A stretch of DNA of 64,000 bases from Elysia marginata (lineage: Eukaryota > Mollusca > Gastropoda > Plakobranchidae). Location of the stretch: positions 160,205 through 224,204 of the forward strand of contig BMAT01000653.1 in assembly GCA_019649035.1 (NCBI GenBank), written 5' to 3'. The notes beneath the pieces were generated by a model. The model ran no database searches and was not told the origin of the DNA. It saw nothing but the letters and a program-made list of their open reading frames with translations. This document shows positions 1 through 15,500 of this stretch, in pieces. How positions within the stretch are numbered: the first letter of the stretch is position 1; each line of letters starts with the position of its first letter. Position numbers and translations under genes: made by a program.

Positions 1-192
1 TGTCTATTTTTTTTTTACTTCTTTTGTCTATCTCAAATCAAAAATAGTTTTAATATTTTTTACATAATATTGATAACTTTATGAACTTTTTTTAATGTTT
101 GGAGGCTTAGGAAAATGTCTTTTTCAAAACAGCAGCGCCTTTTTAGATGACTATTTAGACATCCGACTTATTTACTTAAACGCAAGACATAA
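1..192 (+). repeat. R190 dispersed repeat, copy 1
   Basis: Diverged copy of an unnamed repeat of about 190 bp. Diagnostic pieces in order: a T-rich start, AAATCAA, GTTTTAATA, TATTGATAA, TTTGGAGGCTTAG, AAATGTCTTTTTC, ACATCCGACTTATTTAC and GCAAGACATAA. Confidence 0.6.
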
Positions 193-281
193 ATGATAAT
201 CACAAAATATATTTTAAAGCAAAAGAACTAAAAATGTAGATTGCAAAAGCTTTTATTGCGACTTTGTCTTGATGTCCCCAG

Positions 282-542
282 CCGAGCTTCACCTTTATCT
301 CATGACGGCTACTAAAAACCGAACGCTGCTACAGATCAGCAACCCTGGTGGTAGAGACAAGACGCTGCAGTGGAAGCTGGTGGAACAGGACATTCATTCT
401 ACCGTGCCATTCTCTGTTGTTTTTGATGTCACCAATGACGCCTCGGCGACGGTAGCTGTTGTGATTGATGATGTACAGCTGCTAAATGGGATATGCTCTT
501 TACAGACGTCGCCTGCCCCTCCCACTACCCCCGCTCCACCTG
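282..542 (+). CDS. Exon 1: second half of MAM1 plus Thr/Pro linker
   Basis: The acceptor AG is at 280-281 and the donor GT at 543; phases are 1 in and 1 out. The exon encodes the last half of a MAM domain (W-K..., [14 protein letters not shown], closing Cys) followed by a Pro/Thr-rich linker ([11 protein letters not shown]). The first half must lie upstream of the window. A Thr/Pro linker after a MAM recurs only after M10 and M19, which marks this as the third MAM of a repeating block. Confidence 0.85.
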
Positions 543-3500
543 GTAATAAAAATGTTCAAAGCTAAATTTTATATACTATATTTGAGGCTACCAGAGTAAA
601 TGAGGCACAAGTTAGAATTTTGACCCAAAAAGTCTTATTACATGTCCTAAATCTGCAATCTGTGCTGGTGAGGAGTTTGAAAAAGAAAGTTCAACTCTAG
701 TTTTTATCTAAACCTCTTTATACCAGGGCAGGGTATAGGCCACGCTCAAGTAAATGTCACCCACTCTGGTCCTGGGTTAGCTTTCCAAACTCACTCCTTT
801 TCCCATCTATGTCATTTCCCTCTCACACATCTCATCTATGTCTCTCTGGGCTTACTCTACTCCTTCCCCTATCCCCCTGTAGTGCCTGTCTGGACATGTT
901 GTATGGTTTTCTCATTGTGTGTCCAATCCAACGCTGCCTTCGCATTCCGAAATCTTCCTCCTCTGGTTTCTACCCTGTTCGTCTCCAAACCTCCCCATTC
1001 CCCACCTTGCCATGCCATCTTACTGTCAAAATACTCTGCGTACATCTGTTAATAAAAATCTGCTTTTTCTTTTTTGCCCCAGGTGTGGCTTTCTAAGTTT
1101 AAACCTCAATCATGAATTATATTGTTTCAAATAATTTGTGAAATAATAGCAATTGAATTTCTTACAATTATGTACACATAGAGCAAGCCTACCTGACAAA
1201 ACTGGAACTGTAGAAACAAAAGACTATATTTTTATAGGCAGTTCGATGGAAAAAAAAAAAACCTTATAGGGGCACTTGTAGTCAGTCAAAATGTTCACAT
1301 CTGATTCATGTTGAAATTTCATGTCATATGTGCTTAATTTTAATTGGTATGTTTGCCAAGGCCTCTATACCTGTTTAGTTGTCTTAACTTTAAATGTAAT
1401 TTTCTCCTCTTTCTGAATTTTCACTAGTCCTAACCATGCTGACTCCAAACGGCTAAAACTTCTTACAGAAGCATGATAGAGCTTTTCTGTTGGTTGTATT
1501 TGGAAGTAGAGAAAACAAGCTTTTCTGTTATAACAATATCTTAGTGCCTTCCCATTCCGAGTTAAGACTCATTTTGACTGGTCGCCTCACAAATTTACTT
1601 TTACTTGTCCGAGACCACAAAACTGGAAAAATCTTCATGATGTAATAAGCTGTGTGGCAGAGCAACTCGTAAAATCCCCAATATTTTTTTTTATTTCCAG
1701 CTATTCTTCCACCGCTATCCTGTGACTTTGAAATTTCTGGCAACCAGCTGTGTAGCTACACCCAGGATAAAAACGACGACTTTGACTGGTCTTTCTGGCA
1801 GGGCCCAACAGCCAGTGCAGGCACTGGCCCAAGATTTGACCACACAATGGGCAATACTAAAGGTATGGGGTGTAGAGATTTTCTTTGTTGCCATTTTCCC
1901 CCTTGTTCTTTCCTCATTGTGCTGATTTTTTACTAGTAATTTACCTGTTAATTCATATTGTAAGTTCAACATATCTTTTTGCAGATATTGGTGTTCCTTA
2001 TATTTCTAGAAATGCCAATTGTATAGGTCTAAGCCTAGTTCTAGCTCCAAGACTTAAGTGGATCTTTCCAACCAAATTGGCCCCATCATGTAACTCAAGC
2101 TAAAATGTGTCGACCCCAAATTTGGTTGCGTTTGTCAAATTTTGTGAAGCATTTACTCACATGACCTAGTTATACTCTGCTGATGCAACCGTCACCTTCT
2201 GTTTCCAAGCATTGTGATACATGCTAATTGCTCAATCATGGCCTATTATCAGTACCACAATGGATTTTGGTATAACTACAGTATTTTTAAGCAGTGCTAG
2301 TCAAGATATTCCACTTACTTCCATGACTAGTGAAAAGGAATTAATACTTTCATGAACTTAGGCGATTCAGTCAAACGCTAGTTAAAAACAAACTTTTAAG
2401 TATTGTTTTTTTTTAAATTCATGCATTGTGATTCATTTGTGGACGTTTAAATGTTTAAGCTGGTTTTCTATTGAAAACTTATGTGAACCGTCTTTGTGTC
2501 ATTTGGTCGAAATGTTTTTTGCATTTATATTGCTTCCTTATATTTCTTTACATTTTTACATGCATTTTTTGGTGACCTCTGTCATTATTTTTTTGCAATT
2601 TTTTTTTAGTCTAAATTTCCAAATTCTCTAGGGTGGGCATAAATTCCTTCATAGGTAATTTAGTTGAATGTCTCCCATTTACCCCAGCAAGGGACTAGAA
2701 TGTCTATAAGTTTTAAAATTTGATTTTCTACCCATGTTTCAGGTCACTACATTCATATTGACGCCTCTAACAAAGCTGCCAATGCAGTCGCACGTCTCTA
2801 CAGCCCCAAAGCCCAGAACCAGGGTTCACGGTGCCTCAGCTTCTGGTATCACATGCATGGCGCAGACGTCAATGCTCTCAATGTCTACCTGGTCATTTCC
2901 GACACAGGAAGTGGAGTGGGAGCTATAACAAATTCACCAATTTGGACGAAAAAGGGAGAGCAGGGAACTTCCTGGATGAATGCCCTAGTGGAGATTGGTC
3001 CACATGGCAATAAATATGTCCAGGTAATTTCCCATATGAATGGAGCACTTGTGTAAGCTCCAATGGACAGAGAATAATATTCATCAAAAAATCATTCTGT
3101 CATTCAAGTGTTACCTTTCTTGTTTTATAGACTGATCAAAAAGCAATAGCGTGTTCTGAGGATGGGTTTTATCAATTGTTGATTAATTTCTTGAGATTTA
3201 CAGAAATATAAGGGAAGGCATAGGACACTATGAGCCTGCTTTTTGCTGTAAAAGTAAAGCTCAGAAACTTAAGGTTACATATGTAGAGGGTGTGTGAAGG
3301 AGGAAGAGGGTAAACCTTGTTGCATGTGCACCTGTGAGGATATATGAGACTTATATCTTAAACTTAAGCTGCACCAGTGAAGTAATTTTAAGCACATTCA
3401 GTGCTTTAGGCTGAAGCTTTGTTATGTAATTAAACTGATTTTTCAATGGTACTACAGAGTATTCAAAGGATTGTTACGAAACCTAAACAAAAGTTTTTAT

Positions 3501-6500
3501 TCTCTGAACTGTTATCAGATTATGTTTGAGGGTGTCGCTGGAACGTCCTACATTGGAGACATAGCTCTAGATGACATTAAAGTCTACGATGGAAAATGCC
3601 CAGCCTCAGGTAACTGTAGAAAAAAGACAAGTTCTCTGATCTAACTAATACTCAGCAGTCTACCGTTACTGTTTTAAGTCTGAAATCTATGTCTCAACAG
3701 GGTGTAAAATTTTCAGCATTTGGGCTTAATTCAGCCTAAACTTTCATAGAAAATATAATTAAAGTACCACCGTAAGCCCTTATTTTAGTCCTGTATTTTC
3801 AAAACATGCTCCTGGACCCTTCTAAAGGGGGCTCCTGCTCTCGCTTTCACACTTCCTGGGTGATGGCTATTCCCAGCCCCGCTTAAGTTATGTAAAATAA
3901 GATATTTCAATTTCATTGATCCATGAGGGAAGTTAGTGTGGGATATACCAATACATGGGTCATTTGTCTGATATAGACAAAGATTTGATAAATGGGGACA
4001 AAATAAATATGTAACAAAATGAATGAGTGAACAGTACATCAGTACATTTTTTCTCTACATTCTGTCTCTCTTTCTATCTCCTTCTCTTTATTGTTACTTT
4101 ATAGTGTTATAATAAAGATTTTAGAATAAGTTGTCTCTAAAAATGGAATATAAAATCCTCGCTTCTTACATTGGATAACTGAGAGTATTTTTAAGCTTTT
4201 TAGGTATTCTAAGTCACAAAACAAGTAAGCCTACCTCAAATTGAATCTTGCTACTGTTTTGCATTGAACTCTCCATTGATATATTTGCTGCTCTTAAGTG
4301 TAACTTTTCCTGACTGTTTAGATACCTGTGACTTTGAAGATGACGGCGTTTGTGGGTACACCCAGGATATCTACGATGATTTTGACTGGCTTCGAGCCAC
4401 TGGCAGCACAAACAGTTCCTACACAGGGCCAACCAGCGACCACACTTATGGCACTATGTCAGGTGGGAATCTTTAGAATATCACGGTCTCGCTGACTTAA
4501 TTTTGCTTATCATTACCTTTGAATTTCATTTCACGTGCAATGATATAGTGTTGGTCTTTCTTACTTTTATCAAATTGAAGAGTAAGAAGAATAAAATAAG
4601 CCGAGAAAGAAATTTTTTGCAAAGATGAAATTTGAACATTTTTTTCTAGGAAGCTTTTCAGTTCTATTACGAAATAAAATTTTGTTCAAATTTTATAAAA
4701 CTTTATTTCCAAACTTGTCAATAAATGGGCAACTGGGTATTTTGTTTTTCCAAAACTTATCCCTCATGTTCTAGTAGTCTTAGAGTTGTCTTAATAAATT
4801 TATTTCTTTTGTTGGTATTTGTAACCTGGGTTTCATACACATTTATGTTATATAAACAATTACCGTAAATTATTTGTATACTCTCTATCGTTTCAGGTCA
4901 TTATATGTACATTGAAACATCAAACCCACGGAAACCGGGAGACATAGCTCGCATGCTGAGCCAACGCTACCCTCCGACCAACGGCCGCTGCCTGAAATTC
5001 TGGTACCACATGTATGGACGGTCTGTCGGAGGTCTTGCTGTCTTTATCCGCAATGAGCAGGGAAAAGAGGTCATATTGGACACCAAGGCAGGCAACTTTG
5101 GAAACCGGTGGCTCCTCACAGAGGTTGAAGTTTCCTCCCTTTCATCCTTCCAGGTGAATGAGAAAATAATTATTGTTGTTTCTTTCCAAGTCAGGCCTGT
5201 CTGGTTTTTCATGTTTGCTATGAGTCTAGATATATTTATTCTTTTATTATTTTTTCTCGTTTCTAAGATGTGAGCTCTTAGTCTTGCAATCAGTGCCAAT
5301 GAAACTGATGTTGGTAATTTAAACAGATTTCAAAAGGTAGATTCATTCCTTTGTTTCTCTTCATTTTAAACCAAAAGATCACATGTCCTTTAACAAAATT
5401 TTGATATTTTTATGCAATTTTTAAGGTGTTCAAACTCAAAAAATGTGTGTTTCTAAGTATCAAATGCCTCATAATCTGAAATTTGCTTTAATTCAATTCA
5501 ATTTTTACATTTGGAAGCTCTGAAAAATGTGCTGTTCAAAATATCAAATACCTTGTAATGTGACATTTTTTTACATCTGACTTATTCGTACCTCTTCCAA
5601 GAAATATTTCTGAGTGTCTCCATGTCAGATAACAGTGCTTGAGCTTTCCAATAACTTTCTCTACTGTCTCTCACCAACAGCTTGTGTTTGAAGGTACAGT
5701 GGGCAACAGCTACACAGGGGATATTGCTGTCGATGACATACAGGTAAATACTAGGAGAATTCTTACAGTCTTAAACAACCGGATATTTATGTAAACAATC
5801 TTGCGCACTTTAGAATTTATATGTTTTTTTGTTGTTTTTTTTTAATTCCTTTACTCATTATCCTCCACTCATTAAACTCTTATATTGCAATTGAAGGAGA
5901 GAAAAATTAATAAAATTTGGCAGCTGCCAGTTACCAATGGCATTTTATTAGTTATGCACTTTGTGAAACAATTATGGTTGATATCTGTGATGCTATATCA
6001 TATCTGTTTACCATAGGCGATTTTGGATTCCATAAAAAAATTTTATCTTGGCAATCACAAATAATGATCTGTGTATTCTTTTATTTTCCCTTCTGAACAC
6101 CAAGATTCTTCCTTTAAACTCAGGGTTTCATAATCTCATTGCCAACCCCCCCCCCCTTTCTCTATGAACTTTCCTCACACAGTTCTCAGACACAGCTTGC
6201 CGATCTACATATGGCTGTGACTTTGAGCAAGACTTCTGCTCCTGGACTCAGAATGCCACAGATAACCTTGACTGGCAAATTGGCGCTGGCCAAACACCTT
6301 CTGGCAACACTGGACCCTCTAAAGACCACACTCTCAACTCACCCACAGGTCTGTGTATATATTTAACCTACTCTGAGGTTCCATTGCATACCTGAGTATA
6401 AATGAGTAAAGTGAAATTGATTTTAAAAAATTCAATTGAAAGATTTGCCGTAGCTTTGGGTTTTTTACAAAAAGTTTGAATTTATGATCAACTGATTGTC

Positions 6501-9500
6501 TCTTCCCATCCTCTAAGCCAGAGCCCACATTTCACTCACCTTTATACCTACAGTTAACCAGGATCACTCTTTTCATTCTTTTGACTTTTAAAAAAAATTG
6601 TCATGTTTATGCTGATATCATAGGTGTTAGTGAAAAATTTTTTTGTCGTAACCAATTTTCATAATACTGAGAAAAAATTGTTTTTTTTTTTCTTCTTTGT
6701 CTTTGTATTTTTTGTGGTTTTGGCTCTTACACCTACAATAAAAACGTTTGTTAGAAAATAGCATCTCTAACTGAAAGATAGTATGGAAATTAGTTGTTTT
6801 TGACGTAAAATCTAAAAATCTGAAAAGATGGATATAACGTATTTTGTCATGAAACCCTTCAATTTTCACTCTTGTTCTACTTCCTGCTACCTGGATCAGG
6901 TCAGTACATGTTTCTGGAGGCAAGCAACCCGAGTAAACCAGGAGACGTTGCCATCCTCGACTCGCAGATGATTCCCGTCATCTACGACAACAGTGTGTTC
7001 TGCGTGTCTCTCTGGTACTTTATGTATGGCAAGGACATTGGCTGGCTCAACATAACCACACAGGTAGGAGAGCTTAACCCAGACAGATTGATTGGGATTA
7101 GATTATTGGAAGTTGTTTGATCAGTAAAAAGTTCTTTACTTTAATAAGAAGTTCTTTTTTACTCCTGCCAAAGAATTTTTTTTAAAAACTTAAGGCTTTA
7201 AAGCAATTTTTCAAATATTTTTTAGGACTGCAATTTTTTTGTAGTTTGGTAAACGACAGATTCGGCTGAATATTATGGGTGATTTTGTTAGTATCTGTGT
7301 AGGTAACAGGTTTGAAGTTTTCCTCATGTTTGGCCTTGTTTCTAAATCATCCCAGACCATCGACCAGGGTAGCCCGACCACAATATTCCATCTCTACGGT
7401 GGTCAAGGACAAACATGGAAGCAAGCAGAAATCAACGTCCCCAGACCCTCCAATACCTTCCAGGTAGGATGGACACTGCATTTAGTGCTAATATCATGGT
7501 CTAATTTGTAAGAATAAAATTGTTTCAAATATTGTATTTGACTTAACTTGATTTTAAGGACTTTCAAATGATCCTCGTGCAAAGTTTCTGCTTTGATCTT
7601 ACATGCCTTGCAGCTTGTGCAGTAATTTGGATGTTGTATTTTTTAAGCTACAAAGTGTTCCTATTTTGAACAATGCAGTTTTTCTATTTCCTAAAATAAA
7701 AAAAATTCCATTACATTTTCAGCATTTACATTGAAAGATATTTAAACAAATTATGCAGGAAAAAAGAAACATAGAATAATGTGTTTTCTCAAATTGGAAT
7801 TTCTAACATTTGACTGATCAAAACTGTAAGGTCATGCTAAAAAGACATAAATATAAGGATTAGAATGGCAAAGAAGAAAATCTTAAAATAGGACTATATG
7901 TGGACAGACCACCGCTCACCATGGTATTATGTTATTGGGACTTTATTGGCGAAGGTGCAACAAAGTACTTATACAAATATATAATAAATCCTACAAGAGA
8001 CTGCCTATTTCATAAAGCCTTACCTATTTTTTCAATGTCTGTGGGTTTTTTTTTTAATTGCTGGTTCGCTGTGTTTTTTCATGAGTTTGAACATTTTTTT
8101 TACCCCTCCAGGTTTCGGTGATTGGCTCAGTTGGAACCGGCTATGCAAGTGATGTGGCTGTTGATGATCTTAGGATTAGCTTCAAGTCTTGCTCAGAAGG
8201 TTCTGTAACATAAAGTGCTTCATACGAGAACATAGACATATATAAACTTCTTATCTTGATACTAAATATATCTATTCTTTACCTTTCCATTTATTATTTT
8301 TATAATTATTATAGTTATCTTTATTATTATTATTGTTATTATCATTATTGTTATTATTTATATTATGATATTTATTATTATTGTATTATTATTTTGCTTC
8401 CTTTCAAAAATTGCATTTTCCCTCCATTTTATTTACATTGTATATTGTTATGTCCTTTGCAATGGTAAGTTGAAGCAAAAATAAACGCTGAAATTTAGCC
8501 TTGCTAAAGAGTGCTTTGAAAAATATGTTGTTGGCATTGTTCTTTCCTTCTTATTTTGGCAGACAAAGCTCAAACTGGCAACTTCAGCTGTAATGATGCA
8601 GCAAACAAAACAATCCCATACTCCAAAGTTTGTGACTTCAAGCCAGACTGCGGCAACAAAGCAGACGAAGCTTCTTGTGGTAAAGATGATGAGAATCTGC
8701 CTCAAATCTTTGCCGATATTTGATAATTAAAAAAGAGACATTTTCAGTATAAATTTTGCAACCAATCCGAATAAGACAGTTTGTTAAAAATTTTCCTCTT
8801 AAAGATTATTTCCTCTTTCTCCCCATCAAACAGAAATCAGTTCTGATACCGTTTCCCCAATTTTTTATAATTCCATGTAATTGTAATGTTTGGAAGCTTA
8901 GAAAAATGCAATCTTCAAAAGAGCAATGCACTTTTATGTGAAAATTTCAATCTACAGTTCATTTGTACTGCAAGACATAAATTTTACATAAATATCTATT
9001 AACTTTTTTTAAATGGAGTGATAAGATGCTCATTAGATTTATACTTTGACATACTATGTTGCTTTTAGTTTTTGTATTGTTTTGTCTATAAGTTTATAGT
9101 TAGTAAATATATGAAGGATTACCACTCCATAAAAATGCAAGATTATTTCCTGCAAGATATATTTTATTCAGTGATTTTTTTTTCCTAAGATTGAAAGTCT
9201 TTTAACTTTTTAATTGAAGATTTTGTTTGAAACTCTTAAAACTTACCAAACGCCAATTGCATTTTCAGGTGATTGTACCTTCCAGTACGATTATTGCCAC
9301 TACATTGACATCAGCAACGGTGATACCAGATGGCGTCGAGGACGCAAGACCAGTCCAAGCCCGACAGGATCACCGGCAGGCACCGTCCAGTATGACCACA
9401 ATGGAGATGCCTCTGGTTACTATTTGTTTGCCGAACCGACATTTGGCACAATCTCTAACCTGGCTGAGCTTATAACAGATTTCAGCTTTGGGCCGTCACC

Positions 9501-12500
9501 AGCGACATGTCAGATACAGTTTTACTACATCATGGTTGGCTCAGGTGAGGACATGATTTATGTAACAGTACACAAGACTCATAGTAAGTCTTACAACCAG
9601 TCCAAGGCGTTATTATTATTATGAACAGGTCAATTTTATGAGCTTCAAAACATTTAAAATTGATGAAATTTTTTTTTTTATGGAATGAAATAAAAACTTC
9701 TGCTGGTTTTCAATGTTGAGAAAAAGAGGACAAAATTGACACTCTAAAATGCATTTTCTCAAATTACAATTCACGATATTGAGCTCAGTTATAGTGGTTG
9801 CAAGACATATGAGTACAATAACTCAAGTACGGTATTAGCAATTTGTACTAAAGCTGGGTACAACTTTGTTCACTTTGAAAAAGAACCTTTTTTAAACTCT
9901 CAAATTTTCTCCCAAGCCTAAGTAATCTCTATAACTAAGAAAGTAACCTTTAAATGATATATTTTAAGATGATATTTTATGTCCATGTGGTATGAGGTTA
10001 TTTACTGTCTAGCCATTACATTCTGTTTATAGATAAGAAAAGAGCAGATTTACAACTAGTTTCTCTCTAACAAAAAAAAAATCTAGATAACATGAAAACT
10101 TTTTGTCTTAACTGTGCCTTCATTTTTAACAAAATAATCTATACAATTAAGATTTTAGCAAGGTTAGTGGAATATTTCTGGATTCAAAGACCATGCTTTC
10201 TGAAAACAGAATGGCACTACCCACAGCCTCTTCAATGCAACCTTCAATTTTTAAACATTTACGCGGCAGAATATTTTACTCAAGACATTTTAATTTAGCT
10301 GCTTTCTACTCTCTCTCTCTCTCAATAGGTGTGGGAACTCTGAAAGCAGTGCTGAGAGAGTCAAATGAGGACACAATTCTCTGGGAGAAAATTGACCAGC
10401 AAGGAAGCAATTGGAACAAAGTTGTGGTAGACATAGGCCGGGTGGCAGTGCCCTTTAAGGTGATCAGACTTAGGTTGTCCAGCATGGAATAAATTGATAG
10501 ATCACCCTATGTTGGAAAAAGTTAATTGAAACAATTTTAACATAATTATGGGTTTTTTGAAACTGCTCATTAATAAATGAATATAACAAGTATGACACAC
10601 AGTACAGTATTTATGTGGCATCAGTATCACTATGCTCATAGAAATAGGCCTTTTTATACATTACCAACACAAACACAACTGAATGCCGTCAAATAAACAA
10701 GCATGGATAGAGAATCTAAATACTCATCAATGATCAAGGACTTTTGATATCGAAGCTTAACAATCTGGTTTTGCAATCTAGTAGATATTTACTTTTTTCT
10801 AAGCCCTTTCAGCTTTTTGAATTGTTATAAATGTTATGCTCTTAATTTTTTTTTAAATTATAGGCCTATGTGAGGTTAAGTCAAGCTGTTTATGCTTTTC
10901 TCTATCAGACCAAATTGGCAAAGGTCTAAAAATGGAACTGACAGATAACAAGTATTTTAGAGTAAACTAATAAGTAGGATTTTGCTGTGCATGAATCAGT
11001 AACCTTTCCATAGAGTTTCTGCAAATTGGCTTGTACACTATTATACCTGAACCTATTCTAATTAAAGTCAGCTTGTTGAACCACAGAGTTAGAAACAAAG
11101 TTTTAGGAGCTACAGTTAAAAAGGGTAAGGAGACGGTTGACCGTAATCGGAAAAGGATTTTCTCATAGTGATCAATTTTTATATCTTTCAGATTGTGTTC
11201 CAAGCCACCAGGTCTGCGACAGTGGCAGGGGATTTGGCAATAGATGACATCACTTTCATCAACTGTGACTTCCCAGGTAGATAAAATTATCTAGAAATAT
11301 AGCACATAGTAAAAGCAAATTTGAAGTAAACGATTACCCATTTTAACCTTTTCCTCATTTTTTTGTCAGAGGGAACTAGATTTTGATTGACAAAATTTAT
11401 GAAAAAGGTCTTTTTTCAAATCCATCAAATGTTAGCCCTGTAGTAAGAAAAAAATCCTAATTAATTCTTTTTATTTGAATATATATGTTTGAATAAGTCT
11501 TATTTACTTTTACAATCTTAGTTTATTTATTCATATATTTATATTTTTAATGCTTGTAATTTTAAATCTTTCAACATGTTTGATTTTATTCAGAAATCCA
11601 AGGCAAAGAGCCAACTCAAAACTCGGAAGTCTTACCATGGTGACTAGGGAAATTCATTCCATTTCTCCGTTGCTTCTAAACTTAGCTTGGCCTGCCAGCT
11701 TCATGATTTTTTTATTTCATACTCTGCATGTATAAAGCAAACAAAAAGAAGCCTTGTAATTGCTCAGGATAATTCAAAATAGTTTTGTAATGCATTTTGC
11801 AATTCTTTGCTTTTTCCTTTTTTATAGCTTTGCATTTTATTTAAGATTTACTTTCAAGCTATGAATTTATGTATGTGTATTTCTTCATTCTCAAAAAAAT
11901 TTAATTCTGACATTACCGAAAACTATGCATGCTTGTATTTTGATTTACTCTTTATATATCTTCATTCTGCTTATGAAGTAGTTGCTAGAGCTTGGGTTCT
12001 TGCTTTTCTGTGGCTTGGATTTCTTTTCTTTTCTTTCTTGTTTGAGATAGGTTGAAGGTTAAACGGTTTCCCACTTTTGTCCATGTGTGTTCTATAGCAT
12101 GAGAACTTTGTTTTGGCCTAGTTAAAGAAGTTTTAAAATAACTGGATTGCTTTACACATCTCAAATTTCCTCCCTCCTTCCTCCCTCTCTCAACGCTGCA
12201 TGGCAGGATAAGTTGAAAGCATTGTAACATAACATTTTATACCATCAGGTGATTCTTAAGTGTAAACTTAAAATATTTTTTATTTCAACTTTCTGGGACA
12301 ATGTTTTATTATTGCATTTTTATAATCACTATTTTCAAATCTCTCCCAGCAATTTTTTTCATGCAATAAATTTGAAAAATGAAACAAAATGATAACTTCC
12401 TAATTGCATGTTATCATATTGCACTAGCAGTAAGATATTATGATGAGAATCTTGGACGCCCTAGGAATAACTAGTATTTTTTATAAACTAATTATTTAAT

Positions 12501-15500
12501 TATATGAATGAATTTCTGACCTTTGCTTTACCTTCCAGCAGCTGGTGTTACTCTTTTATTTGCTGCATTATTCTTTTTATGCATGTTTCTTTGGGGGGGG
12601 TTATAATGGTAATTGGTGATTTCTTTTTTTTTAAATTGATTGAACTCTATCAAAACAAAAATTTGGTACATTACTAAGTTGCCATTTCTCTCTCTGAAAT
12701 TCTGGAAAAGCTTAGATGAACATTAAAGATTTACAAATTAGTAATTTAAAAAAAAGGTATATAAGATTACTCAGCTTTGCTTCATGTACCAAATTTTTAT
12801 TTGTTTTTCAAAAGTTCAATTTAGAATCTCTGAATGCAAACAATTGTAAGCTAAGTAGGTCTTAGACAGCTGCCAGTCTGAGGCACAATGGTTATATGTG
12901 AAAAAAGCTTTATTCTACTTGATCACTGCATTTGTGGTTGGTATAATCTCTACACCTGGCATTATTTTTATCTACAAAAGATATATTTCTACTGCTTCTA
13001 AAGATCACCAACATCATGTCCTGAAAGGTCATGAAAAAAAAGAAGCACAAAAAAACTGCACAAGCGACATGATAATTTTTTTTTATTTATAACAAGACAC
13101 TATTGCCCACATTGCCTTTTTTTACTTTAAAAAAAATTATGAAATTGACACTTCTGTTTTGTAGTTGCCCAGCAAAGCTGCCCAGCAGGACAATTCCGCT
13201 GCACCAACAATGCCTGTGTACCCAGCTACCGCCAGTGTGACTTCTCTGATGATTGCGGTGACGGCAGCGATGAGGCTAACTGTGGTTGGTTCATTGTTTG
13301 TGTCTTTCCCTCTCCCCTGTCATTCTTTTACCNNNNNNNNNNNNNNNNNNNNNNNNNNNNNNNNNNNNNNNNNNNNNNNNNNNNNNNNNNNNNNNNNNNN
13401 NNNNNNNNNNNNNNNNNNNNNNNNNNNNNNNNNNNNNNNNNNNNNNNNNNNNNNNNNNNNNNNNNNNNNNNNNNNNNNNNNNNNNNNNNNNNNNNNNNNN
13501 NNNNNNNNNNNNNNNNNNNNNNNNNNNNNNNNNNNNNNNNNNNNNNNNNNNNNNNNNNNNNNNNNNNNNNNNNNNNNNNNNNNNNNNNNNNNNNNNNNNN
13601 NNNNNNNNNNNNNNNNNNNNNNNNNNNNNNNNNNNNNNNNNNNNNNNNNNNNNNNNNNNNNNNNNNNNNNNNNNNNNNNNNNNNNNNNNNNNNNNNNNNN
13701 NNNNNNNNNNNNNNNNNNNNNNNNNNNNNNNNNNNNNNNNNNNNNNNNNNNNNNNNNNNNNNNNNNNNNNNNNNNNNNNNNNNNNNNNNNNNNNNNNNNN
13801 NNNNNNNNNNNNNNNNNNNNNNNNNNNNNNNNNNNNNNNNNNNNNNNNNNNNNNNNNNNNNNNNNNNNNNNNNNNNNNNNNNNNNNNNNNNNNNNNNNNN
13901 NNNNNNNNNNNNNNNNNNNNNNNNNNNNNNNNNNNNNNNNNNNNNNNNNNNNNNNNNNNNNNNNNNNNNNNNNNNNNNNNNNNNNNNNNTGATGCAGCAT
14001 AAAAAATTCAAAACATGTGCACATAAAAATACAGAGAGCATTGTTGATTTATTTTGTATAGAACAGCAATGACATTGGATACATCAAAACTATGAAGCTA
14101 TAACTTCTACTGGCTAACTTATTGCAAAGTGTGACATTATCATTATTACATAAACACCGTCATATCTGCCCCATCACCAGGTGTGTACCCACTGCGTACA
14201 AACTTTGAGTACAGCTTCGGAGCCTGGCTTCAGGACGACGCAGATGACTTTGACTGGAACCGCCAACAAGGAGAGACTGCCTCAGTCAGTACTGGCCCAC
14301 GGCGGGATCACTCTCGCGGGACAAGCAAAGGTCAGTTTCATTCACAATAGCATACATTTCCTAAAAAGTGTTTCACTGCTTTGTAATTTATATCTACTGA
14401 CGAGTTAACTCTTAGTATACAGAAATCAAAGTCAAGTTTTAACAGAGCTATTTTAAAGGAAAAAAAATGTAATTCACCATGTGTGGCTTCGCCATATGAA
14501 GTGGGGCGCTGGTGTTTTGGTACTATCTAAAGGCCACATGAGGTGGCGCCCTATGTGCTAAGAGTTAAGACGAGTTGAGTGTGGGAAATTTTTAATCTGA
14601 GAAAGCATTTAAAAAAAAAAGGAGATTTTTTCCTCAGTATCTCTTTATTTCAAATTTTTCTTAAAATTCTTTTTTGTGTTAGGTCACTATGCTGTGATTG
14701 ATACCTCATATCCTGTTGTAACTGGAGACAAAGCTCGACTGCTGAGTCCAATCATAGCGCCAACTTCTTCAGGCACACCCTGTCAGGTAAGAACACTTTG
14801 CCTCTGCGCTAGCAAAAGGGCAGAATAGGTAAGAACATTTTATCTTTGCGCTAGCAAAATGACATAGGAGACAGGAACATTTTGTCTCGGTGACATGTGG
14901 CATCTAACAGATACATGCCATTTTTACATGGGCATATCAATGCTTCGTAACTAAGATCATGGCTCATCTTATGGTATAAAAAAAATTAATATGAGCTGGG
15001 CCTTTTTTTTCCAAATGGAAAAAAATGGGTATAGCTTATCTCAGTTAACAAGAAGAACTATTTAGACACAAAGGTCAATTATTAATTTTCCAAACTTAAT
15101 AGGACATGCCATTTTGCAGTTTGCATGATTGATGCACCAGTGGTTATTTAAATAAGTTTTTTTTGCTGCTTTGCTGCTTATAAAGTTTGATATGTAAAAA
15201 AATAATCAAAAAATAAACGAAACCAAACCTGCAGTATGTGCTTCTTTTAGTGATGAGTCGTTTTGTTTTATAACTTGTATTACTTGTCACTGTTAAAGTT
15301 ACCTAACTATATTTAAATTCTTTGATATGAAATAACTTAACCAGTGTCCAAAAAATTGTGATGGATTTTACTAATACAGTACCCTATTGTAATTCAGCAA
15401 GCAAATTAATGAATAATCTAAGTATAAACACGAATTGTGCTACCTACTAAAAAGTTATGCTGCCATTTCATAGAAAGACTATTTTTTTCATGTTGTGCCC

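Noticed and set aside
809-1096. Open plus-strand frame of 95 codons
   Set aside because: No recognisable protein; lies in an intron and overlaps a likely minus-strand LINE end.
13320-14041. Long frames across the N run
   Set aside because: Artefacts of unknown bases.
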